A DNA stretch of 64,000 nucleotides, taken from NCBI GenBank assembly GCA_964017125.1, contig OZ024909.1:52144914-52208913 (forward strand). Reading direction: 5' to 3'. Of the stretch, positions 32,801 to 44,800 are shown one piece after another. The DNA comes from Flabesymbios commensalis (taxonomy: Eukaryota; Annelida; Polychaeta; Terebellida; Flabelligeridae). The notes below the pieces were generated by a model. That model was not told the origin of the DNA. It ran no database searches and saw nothing but the letters and a program-made list of their open reading frames with translations. Position numbers and translations under genes: made by a program. Every line of letters starts with the position of its first letter. Within the stretch, counting starts at the first letter, position 1.

Positions 32801-35800
32801 AGAAACAGTTTGGGTTTTCTCATCAGCACCAGATTCTGATGATTTTGCTCCTGTTTCTGGAGGCTTCTTTGATTTTTTGAAATCTATATCAGATACCAAA
32901 GCTAGTGGTTTGATTCGTCCTCTTCTACCTGAAATGTGAGCAATATTCATTATGGAAAAGCTTGATAAAGCTGGGAATGAAATCTGTCAGCAGGCGAAAT
33001 AGGTCTCAACCTCTTAATCATTAAAATTAAATCATTGTTGGAAAAAAAACAGCAACACCTAACATGAAGATCAACAAAATTAATGTGTGATTGTCATCAC
33101 AGGTGTTTTATATGTAACACAATAATTCTCAACATCAGTATATCCTGGGATCATTCATTTCAAATAACAGCCATGTTGGGAAGATAATCTTAAAAGAAAT
33201 TACGACTGAAGTCTTCGCCTAAAAAGGGTCACAGAAAGATGAATACGTACAGTTTGATCACATGGTTAACCTCAGGAGTATTCAATTGATATGATAGCCT
33301 CAATGGACCTAGAATTTTGGAGACCAGAATCCTTTCTCTGTACTTTTACTGCCAGGGAAAAATTTGTTCGAAAATTATTGACCAGCAATATTCTCATCTA
33401 AGTTGTAACTTGCCAGACATCCTCATCATTTATGTATAAATAATTTGCTAATCAATTACTAGCAAATTTTTCCCTGACTGCATATACAGTACAGATCATG
33501 TACAAACAATTATAGAATGTGATGCCCTCTAAAATTCTCTGGTGCTCCGGCGATTCCCTTTCTTCAGATTTTGGATCTTAACTTTCATTCATTTACCAAT
33601 GAAAAGGTTAAGATCATCTTAACTTTTAAATGATATATGACTGAGCCCCAGCTATTTAAAAAAAACCTCAGGATCTGTACTAAGGATGCCACCCGTTGCC
33701 CCCAAATTAGTTGAGGGTCATACTGAAATGTTTACATGAGAAGATCATGGGCGCTGATCATACTATTAGAAATATGTTATTCACTATATGCTAACACAAC
33801 CCTGATAATTTTTTTTACAAAAATCAACATTAAGTGGTACATTACTACTGCAACTCACCCCCTGATGTGCATTAAAAGTTCACTGACATTCCATCTTCAT
33901 TTGAATATAGGAATTGGTTGATTTTACTCACTTTGAAACGATTGCGACGTTTTTACCTGCTTTCAGCAGATCTGCTGAAGGCGGGTCGAAAAGTCGCAAT
34001 CGTTTCACATTAAGTTCCAAAGTGAGTAAAATTGAACCACTTTCTACATGAATCTTGTAACCATGAATAACATATTCTCTACTTCATTTGAATAGTTATA
34101 TTACCTGTTGTGATATCAGGTGTTGTCTGTGGCTCTGGCGGTGGTGCAGTGGGCGGAGGTGTTTCATCTTGTGTTGGTAAACCGAGAAAGTTGAAAACTG
34201 AAAACTTGTCTCTCTTCACTTTGGGTAATCCAACAATTGTTGACCTGTTGATGAACAAAAAAACAGTGAAAAGCGATTGTTGATATTATAGTTGTAATAA
34301 ATGGAATGTTTCAGTATAGTGGTGCTTGAACATATGTGACCAAATCTGGCAAAATGAGTTCTAAATCGCAGGACTAAATATTGGAAATATTAGTTTTGGG
34401 GCTGTGGCACCAGACACCTAGCGGATGCTGGTATGACTAAAATCCCTACGGTTCGGGATTACAATAAGTTAGAAGAGCAATTTGACGCAAAGGTGTTGAT
34501 TTTTTGCTTCCGCCCTCACGTCATATACTGTAACTCATATCTCCTTGATCTGGAGTTTTCAGAAACAAATAATAGGAACTGAGGTATCAAGATAAAAAAA
34601 ATATAATTTATCAGCCCTGAGAAATATAGATCAAAGTTACCCATTTTAAAACGTAACCTTGAGTATTATATCTTATTGGTATTGATATGAAAGCGATAAA
34701 AATTGACCTGGATTTTTTATGAGGCCTATCACTGGTGTTAATATGGAACTGTTGGCTTCAATAGTTATTGCAATATTGTAATGACAAGACCTTGACAAAC
34801 GAGCAGACGGGTGGATAGACAACCCGAAAACATGAAGACTTCGCTGAGGTGGAGTGATAATAAAATGGTGCTTACCCAGGGTATGGGTTGGGAACATTAA
34901 ACCTCTTGCATACTGTATTGTCAGGGTGCCACTCAAACACATCCCTTGTGAGACGTCCAAACATTTTCGTTTGTGCTGCTTTCTCATGATCAGTCAAGTT
35001 GTTCTGTCATGCAACCAAAGAAACATTTTTTAGAATAATGATACAAAGTTATCAATCTTACTGTTATGGAAAACTAAAACCATTGTGCAACTTGAATGCT
35101 CTTCTTCAATATCATACTTTGTCATGAGAGACTAGCATAGAAATCCATTCATAAGCCATTCTAATCTCCAGCATTGATCATTGGAATCTAATGAAAACAG
35201 ATGTCATTGACTTGAATACATCATGTAAATACAGTGGTATAAATGATTTATATCTAAGACCTATTTCTGTTGTACACATACTATAGAATAAATAATGGTT
35301 TATCATTTAGATTTATTAAGTATAACTGTAACACTATGTTATTACTTGTACCATTGTACCAAAAATAGAATTGATAAAACATAAAAGTATACCTAAATAA
35401 AAAGAGCTATTTATTACTTGTTCTGGGGGGACCTGATCTTTTTCAGTATCATCATCATATTTCGCTCGTGTGAAACGTGAGGCCATCATACTGGAGAGTG
35501 GTCGATACAGCTTTGCTGCTCTTGAAAATTCTTCTGCCTCTCGTTCTCTCTCCCATGTAGTGTATGTACCATATTCTTCACCCAATTCATCTTTAGGCAA
35601 AAGGCAAAAAGTAAAGTAAGCTAATTAATTCATCAAATCATTCAACACTCAGGAGAAGTGAGTTCTCTTTATTCTTAGCATAATATTATACATGTACTAC
35701 AAAAATATTATACAGTACAAAAGTAAATGATCTCATTTCAGTCAAGTATCCCACATCCACTCAAATGTATATACCTGTTTCACAGCACACCCTAATTAGT

Positions 35801-38800
35801 GTCTAAATAATGTTCAAATCATCCTCTAAGAAAAATAGTTTTATACACTAAATCATACAGTTTAGTTGGTAAGGAGCTTCCTACTGATACACACTTACAA
35901 AAACGAAACAGTGAATACAAACATCAAAATACATATAATGAATATTTTGTCAGTGAAAATGATATTGAGATATTAAAAGAATCTTACTGCAGTAGAAAAA
36001 CATTGCACATACTTTTTTGTAGAATTTACTTTACCTAGCTCATGGCAATATTTATTCATAACTATGTTTACTTTTTTTTAACATAACTTTATATTTAATG
36101 AATGTCATTTAATGATGTTATTATTGTAAGCGCCATGATCAACTGTGCTGGATTGGTGCGTATGTTTTTTAGATACTGCATATAAAGAAAAAAATACTCA
36201 TGACTTACAAGGCTTCCCAAGCTTCTTCAATTCGACATATTTCTCATATCTTGCTTGCTTGGCTGGATTTTTCTCAAAAGGACTGAATGCCTTTCCAACA
36301 TGAAAAACAGATGTCATGTGTGTTGTATTATCGTTTGTACTGGTTACTTGGTTGTCGGTTGATAATGCAGCAGTAGAGCTGACCTCAGGTGGAGGTTTCT
36401 CCTTTGCTGCTTTAATTCTTGCTTTGGCTTCATCGGACACCAAATCAAAGATAGATCCTAAAAATAGATACATGTATTTAAAAAACAAAAACAAAATTAA
36501 ATTTTACATTCAATATTATTTCATTTGTCTAGTGTACTGCATACGAGACATTATAAAAAATAAATTGTGATGACTTGACCCTTTGAGGACCAGTCCCGGA
36601 TATGTTCGGGATTCTTGACTGTTCCCCTAGGACCAGTCCGGATATGTTCGGGACTGAAAAAAAACTATAATACTATGACGTCATAAATTAATCAGGTCCA
36701 CACAAGAGTGCTGCAGCAATTGAATCAGGTCATCAATGGATTAATATACATGCGTTATTATATGCCAGAAAAATATGTCAGAAAAAAATGCCAGCCAAAT
36801 GTGTAGTATGGATTTGATGTGCTGATAAAGAAGTTTGAAAATTAGTCATATTCTGAGCCCTTGTGGACAATATGTTTGCAATCTGAGTTAACAACCTATC
36901 AATAAAACCTATTGTTAGTCTGATTATGTATATGTCAGCTGTTCAAAAATCAGAACAAATTCATTAACCCCTTCACTACCATATATGACAGAAATTTCTG
37001 TCGTCATTGGTCAATGTACGTAACCATACATGACGGAAATTTCCATCAAATTTACTAGTTACCCTAAAATCCCTTTAACCTCAAAGGGTCATCTGTGAGC
37101 AAAATGTTTGTAACACATCAGAATCTGACTGACATAATTGTCGCAGACCCATAACACAGGTATTCAAATCTGAAAGAGCTATTTATGATGATTTCAAATT
37201 GAAAAAAAACCTTTGGTCTCCATTGATTTCACAAAAAGAATTCAGGGCTTTGCAGGTTAAATGGTATAATCCATCAAAATAGTGCTCCCACAAAAAAATA
37301 TGAAGTTGGTCAGTGGCGACCATTTTGAATAAATCATGTGCACATCTCCATACCGTGGGGGAAAATAATGAAGTTGATCCATGGCCATTTTAAATATTGC
37401 TAGTGCTTCTTCGAAGATCACTTGCACATCTCCCCCTTGTTAGGAATGTAATTTTAAAATTTCCAAAAAAAATTGACTACTAGTTCTTGCGCCTACCAAA
37501 AAGTGTGATGGCTGATGCCAGACGCCTGATGGAATCCCGGGGTGACTATCCCCCTTCTCCTACAGTTGGGGGATAATAAAAAGCCTAAAAACGGTTTAGA
37601 CACGAGTTTAATAGTTCTCCATCACAGTGTCTTTTCCTTTATTACATTTATTTTCTTACTTTTGTCTGCTTCTTCACCCATTATCTGTGATCTCGTGTTC
37701 GCGTCCTGGAGAGCTGTCTTCATTGGCATGGCTGGAGAAGGCATTGCAGGAGATATCACTGGCACAAGAGCTTGGGAGGACTTCTTTTGATGATATGGCT
37801 TAAAGTTTTGTGGTAGTTGAGGAGGCGCGTACACTTTTTTAGCCTTGACAGGTGTAGATGAGATTTGGAAACCTTCTATACACTTTGTTACGTGTCCCAT
37901 TATAGCCAACTGTTTACCATCTAGACAAAGTAATTCACTGCATCTCTATATCCAGATAATTATTAAAATCGAATATTCTAAACATTAGGATTCACATAGA
38001 ATATTTACTAAATTAAATATTCTTAAAATAAATCACCAGTGGCATTTTAAACTTGCAGAAATGTAAAATAATATTTCGCAAGCAGAATACTAATTTTTTT
38101 AACAATTTTTTATAAGACATCATGTTAGAATGACGAATAAAGATATTTTTAGTTTTTAAAAGCTTTGAGGAAAATATCTTCCGCAGAGCCATATCCAACC
38201 TGTGTGCTTAGGGGCTGTCCAGCCATGAGTTTGGTTTCTTTTATCTTCTTCTTCAATAACTCGATCATAGTTGGACATATGGTCCAAGGAGTATATATCA
38301 TCATCATCATCTTCCAGTGCTCCCACACCAAAAGCCTGTGAACCAGCAATGATCATCAAATACCAAACATTAAGAAGAAAATGATAAGACTATTTATTTA
38401 GATTACCATATTTTTTGGTATATAACCTGCTACTTTTTACTCTTTGGAAGGCCTGGTGCGGGCTATATAACGAATGCGGGAAATACATTGTTGAAGTCCA
38501 AATTTTTTTTACATGGTCAAATTGATATTGCCGTAGATAGACTACCTGTCTACAATACAATGTTTGTACTTCATCTGTTCGGCCGCCACTCGGCCGTCAC
38601 TAAGCTATGTGAGAACACGCTGCATGTAGCCCCCACATGCCCCCACTCTAATAGCTACCGCCACTCCCTAATCAGGTAATGCTTTATTGCAGCTGTGACG
38701 TTTCAATGCCATGAGCCAATCTAGACGAGGTTAGCCTGCACATTAAATAATTAACCATTCAATTTATCTTTCGAATGTTCCCATATGGGAACAGCGATAT

Positions 38801-41800
38801 ATCAATAAAACGTTGATTATATTTAGATAGGTCTAAATTGGAATGATAATCAAATGAAAAGTCGGCGAAATATGAATAGGCCTATATTCAGGGTTCCCCA
38901 CAGAAAAAAAATCTTCTGGTTGTTCTCTCAAAAATCTTAACTTAGCGCCCGCGAGCAGCTTAGGCCAGTGTTTTTATATTAGTTGGTTGACAGAAGTTAT
39001 TATTTGAAACCTAGGGCGGGAGGACAGAAAAAAAAAAAAAAAATCGAAATTACTTTTTTTAATAATGGTCAACTTTATCGTTTACTAACTCGGGGTCAGA
39101 GGAACTAAACAAAAATGAGATTATTTTTTGTACCGGTCAACTTATTTTTCTATATAAACTAGTGGTCGTATGGTAGAAAAAATTCAAACCCAAAACTGGC
39201 AGGCTGTGAAGAAACCTTTTTTAATTAAAACAATCTGTGTTTATCTAAATCTACTTGCAGGTTTAGCTATTCACCGGCAAACACAGGGTCGGTGGCAATA
39301 AGAAAATATGCTTTTTCAATTTTTTCATAACTTTCTCAGATTTTGCGTTTTCTGACTCGGTGGTTTTGTCAATCAACTAATTAAAAAAAAATCGCCTTAA
39401 CAACTCATACAAAAAGCCAATAAATTACAAAATCAGTCGGTAAGCCATATTTAAAACGCAAATGGAAGGACACCACAAAATAAAACTACCGTATTTGACG
39501 GCCTATAAGTCGCACTGGAGTATAAGTCGCACTAGGCTCAAGATTAGGCTCGAACCATAGACAGGTCGCACTGGCAGATATGATGCACCAGGCTCAGAGA
39601 CATGTCTGACGATATTCAAGTGTCAGGTGTCAGTACATTGGCGTTTATAGCAAGAGAAGAGGAGAGAGTCAATGCTATTTAATAGCCTGGTAGACCGATA
39701 TTAACAGTCTATAATAAAAGTGTTTAATATATTGTTCAATGTACGTGAACATGATTTTTAATGATTTATTCGAAATTATTTCAATGCCATGTATGAAAGA
39801 CAGACGCCATTGTTTTCTTTTCTACCTCATTAGAGAGCTCCCACTTCCGTAACTAACCCACACTCGCCAGGTGGCGATGTCGATAAAGGGCATTGACTTA
39901 GGCCAGTGAATACAAATTAATGATAACAACAACTTGTAGCGAATGTTTTTCGGCGATTTCTTAGTCAATTCACAACCGATTTTCATGAAATTAAACAAGG
40001 GCTATTATCGAGTCCCCCGCCAAACACTGTGAAATTTGCACTGATAAATATTGTATAGTTCAAAAGTTAGACCATCTGACATGTAATGCAATTCATGGCT
40101 TAAAACTGATTTTACCTTGAACAGTTTAATGGGTTTATAGAGGGGCGTCGTTTTAGAAATTTATGCTACTATATGTCGAATGGTCTAACTTTTGAGCTAT
40201 AAATTATTTTGTCATGAAAATTTCATGCTATTGGGCAGGGGACCCGATAATAGTCCTTGTAAAATTCCATGAAAATCGGTTGAGAATTGACTGAGAAATC
40301 GACGAAAAACTTGCGCTACAGGTTAATGTGACTTCCACTATAGATGTGTTTATGCGGTAAATTGCTTGCGATTGTCTCGCCCCCTAGCGAATGCTGACGA
40401 TACTGACCGGATGCAGAGAAAATGGCTGACACACAAACGCAATCATAACAAACAAACAGTCACGATCTTTCACTAAAACATTCTATCTTACCCAATTAAT
40501 CGTAAATTAAATACATAGTTTTCAGGCATTATGCATGCTGATCAATAGTAAACTAAATAAAATTCCCAAATGGTATTAAAACTGACATACAATGGCCTCA
40601 AACGATGATATGACGTTAGCGGTTCATGAACAGCGATCGCGTCATTACGTGACAGAGGGTAGAGGCCATTCTAGATTTCATTCAGCTGTCCTCGGCCGAG
40701 TTGAAAACCATAGAAAGGTCGCACCGGAGCATAAGTCGCACCAGCCTTTAAAAGTGGTTTTAAAAATAAAAAAGTCGCTTCTTATAACCCGAAAAATAAG
40801 GTACATAAGTCCAGGAGCTCCCGCTCCGAATTAGAATTTGATTTAGGCAATTTTGAGTAGGGTTATTAATTAGTCCTAGGCTAAGTCAAAAATCAAGACG
40901 CAAGACTACTAGGTCTAAGAGGCTCAGTCTAAGAGTAAGATAAGAACTAGACAGTCTGTCAGAGATTGCAAACCTCCATTGAAATTAATGATCCTAATCA
41001 GTATCCCAGTAATGGTCTACCTATCTGGCACGGTTTACCCGATATCAGGCTAATGGAGGTAAATAATAGCTGATTTACAGTTATTTTGAATTCGATATAG
41101 ACTAGTTAAAAAATTTAAGGGTGCATCCTCCACCGAAACCTCACATTTTGTTTTATAGTAATGGACTAGCATCTAACAGTTTGCAAAATATTGGGCATGT
41201 GAAAGTAAATATTAGCCGATAGGAGGCCATCTTGAATTTGATCGAGTCAGAATTTTTCAAGATGCATCCTCAGCTGAAATCTCACATTTCATTCTATAGT
41301 AATGGTTTAGCCATCTAGCACGGTTTACCAAATATTAGCCATGTGAAAGTGAATAATGGCCAATAGGCGGCCATTTTGAATTTGATTGAGTCTAAATTTT
41401 TCAAGATGCATCCTCTCCTGAAATCTCACCTTTTTGTTTTATAGTAATGGTCCAGCTATCTAACACGGTTGACCAAATATCAACAATGTGAAAGTAAATA
41501 GTGGACGATAGGCGGCCATTTTGAATTTGATCGAGTCGAAAGTTTTTAAAAGGCATCCTCTCCCGAAACGTCACATTTTGTTTTATAGCAATGGTCTAGC
41601 TATCTAGCACGGTTTACCCGATATCAGGCCTATCGAGGTAAATAATGCTGATTGTTTGCCATTTTGAATTCATAAGTTAAAAATTTTCAGGGTGCATCCT
41701 CCCCTGAAAACTCACATTTTGTTTTATAGTAATGGTCTAGCCATCTAGCACGGTTTACCAAATATGGGCCATGTGAAAATGAATAATGGCCGAAAAAGGC

Positions 41801-44800
41801 CGCCATTTTGAATTTGATCAAGTCAATTTTTTTCAAGATGCATCCTCATCTGAAATCTCACATTTCGTTTGATTGTAATGGTCTAGCCATCTAGCACGGT
41901 TTACCAAATATCGGCCATGTGAAAGTGAATAATGGGCGATTGGCGGCCATTTTGAACTTGATAGAGTTGAAGTTTTTAAAATGCATCCTCTCCTGAAACC
42001 TTACAATTTGTTTGATAGTAATAGTGTAGCTATCTTGATATTCCACAATATCAGGCCTGTTGAGGTGAATAATGGCCGATAGGCAGCTATTTTGAATTTT
42101 ATCAACTTGAAATTTTTCAAGATGCATCATGTGCTGAAACCTTACAATTTGTTTAATAGTAATGGTGTAGCTATCTTGAGAGGTTTTCATGATATTTCGC
42201 AATAGCAGGCCTGCCGAGGTGAATAATGGCCGATAGGCGGCCATTTTTAATTTTATTGACTTGAAATTTTTCAAGATGCATCCTCTCATAAAACCTCACA
42301 ATTTGTTTTATAGTAATGGTGTAGCTATCTTGAGCGGTTTTCATTTATATTCTGCAAAATCTTTCAGTCGAATTTACCGATGGTATAAATTAGGTCAAAG
42401 TGCTGGATCAACTTCAAGGTCAAGGTCCAAAAACCTGAAAAGGCACAACTAGGGACCTTAAGAGAACATGTATGTGCAATATGACTGTAATCGGCCCAGT
42501 ACTTTTGAGATCTGCTCCGGAAACAAAGTGTGTGTCAAAACGTCTAAATAGGTCATAGTTCTGAACCAAAAGTAGGTCAAAGTTCATATACCCCAAAAGG
42601 CACAACTAGACCCCCTAGAGGTGTTGTGTGTAAAATTTGAAGACAATCGGACAAGTACTTCCAGAGATATGCTCCGGAAAGAATTGTTTACGGACGGCCC
42701 AACACCGTAACATCATCATTTTCTCCTCCGCGACCTTGCGTATTGAATTCAGATTAAAAATATTTTAACCTGTCCATTATCCACCTGGAAGTAACCCACA
42801 TACCAAAAATTGTTATCCTAGCTTATTTTCTTACAAAGTTATAGGCAAAAGAAGAGGTAAAAACAGAACGGAGGCGAAATTCACAGTGACGGCGGGAGCT
42901 AAAAATTGCAATTTTTAGAATTCATCCGGTCGGGCAACCGGCACTTTGGTGAACCCTGCTGTATTAGGTACACATAACTGATTACATTTCCCATTTCGAT
43001 TTTCAGACGTGCATGCCTCACAATGTCTTGTAAAAGGAGACTTGTAAAAGTCCGTACTGCGTCCACACTAATCTTGTCGGCGTTGGTGTGCCATTTAGTA
43101 ATTAGTATTAATGCTTGTTATATTATTGTTTTTAATTATTAGAAAAACACTACCGTATTTGCCGGCCTATAAGTCGCACTGGAGTATAAGTCGCACTAGG
43201 CTCAAGATTAGGCTCGAACCATGGACAGGTCGCACCGGCAGATATGACGCACCAGGCTCAGAGACATGTCTGACGATATTCAAGTGTCAGGTGTCAGTAC
43301 ATTGGCGTTTATAGCAAGAGAAGAGGAGAGAGTCAATGCTATTTAATAGCCTGGTAGACCGATATTAAAAGTCTATAATAAAAGTGTTTAATATATTGTT
43401 CAATGTACGTGAACATAAAATTTAGTTATTTATTCGAAATTATTTCCATGCCATGGATAAAAGACAGACGCCATTGTTTTTTTTCAACCTCATTAGAGAG
43501 CTCTCACTTCCGTAACTGACCCACACTCACCAGGTGGCGATGTCGATAAAGGGCATTCATTTAGGTTATAGCCCAGTGAATACAAATTAATAATAACAAC
43601 TTGTAGCGTTTGTTTTTCGGAGATTTCTCAGTCAATTCACAACCGATTTTCATGAAATTTAACAAGGGCTATTATCGAGTCCCCAGCCAAACACTGTGAA
43701 ATTTTCATTGATAAATATTGTATGGTTTAAAAGTTAGACCATCTGGCATGTAATGCAATTCATGGCTTAAAACAGATTTTAACTTAAAACAGTCTAATGG
43801 GTTTATAGAGGGACGTCATTTAATTAGAAATTTATGCTACTATATGTCGAATGGTCTAGCTTTTGAGCTATAGAATATTTTGTCATGAAAATTTTATGCT
43901 AATTGCCAGGGAGCCCGATAATAGTCCTTGTAAAATTTCATGAAAATCGGTTGAGAATTGACTGAGAAATCGACGGAAAATTTGCGCTAAAGGTTGATGT
44001 GACTTCCACTTTACATGCTATAGATGTGTTTATGCGGTAAATTGCTTGCGATTGTCTCGCCCCCTAGCGAATGCTGACGATACTGACCTGATGGCTGACA
44101 TAACTCAACAAACAAACCAACAAACAGTCACGATCTTTCACTAAAACATTCTTACCCAATTAATCGTAAATTAAATATATTGTTTTTGAGCATTATGCAT
44201 GCTAATCAATAGTAAACTAAATAACATTCCTTAATGGTATAAAAACTGACATACAACGGCCTCAAACGATGATATGACGTTAGCGGTTCATGAACGGCAA
44301 TCGCGTCATTACGTGACAGAGGGTGGAGGCCACTCTAGATTTTTTTCAGCTGTCCTCGGACGAGATGAAAACCATAGAAAGGTCGCACCGGAGAATAAGT
44401 CGCACCAGCCTTTAAAAGTGGTTTTAAAAATAAAAAAGTCGCGTCTTATAACCCGGAAAATACGGTATGTGTGATTCTACTTACTGAAAACATATCACAT
44501 TTTATTCTAGCCCCAAAATCAGCCGTGGGACGCAATATGTTATGTCACAACTGTTAGTGTTCCGGGTAGACCACGTAGATTGGGTGCTGATACACGGGGC
44601 GGCGGGCGGCGGTACACACGGGGTATACACTGGTGAGGGGTGTCTATGGTCAAACCCACAATTTTTGTTGAATTTACCCCTCTGCGAGTTGGTAAAATAA
44701 GTTGGGCAAGTTGGTTGGGGAAAGTTTGTAATGGAGCGAGTTGGTAGGGTGTGCGAGCTGGTTTTGGGGCCAATCGACTGTAATCCAACTGAAATGAGTT

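Larger units (their letters stand above)
38889..42958. mobile_element. possible hAT-like frame holding A and B copies
   Basis: CAGGGTTCCCCACAG at 38889 and TTTGGTGAACCCTG ending at 42958 could be the inverted ends of a hAT-like element, with A copy 1 and the inverted B copy inside. The flanks (CCTATATT and GCTGTATT) agree at six of eight bases. The ends match only over a short length, so this is tentative. Confidence 0.3.

Noticed and set aside
36198-36208. Extension of the GPATCH1 exon past its donor
   Set aside because: The open frame continues a few codons, but a consensus GTAAGT donor and the phase of the next exon fix the end at 36209.
41891-42289. 132-codon minus-strand open frame
   Set aside because: It runs through tandem ~145-bp units and its residues repeat with them; it is a by-product of the array.
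43111-43314. Small frame across the left end of element A
   Set aside because: It spans the transposon border and has no counterpart in the other A copy.
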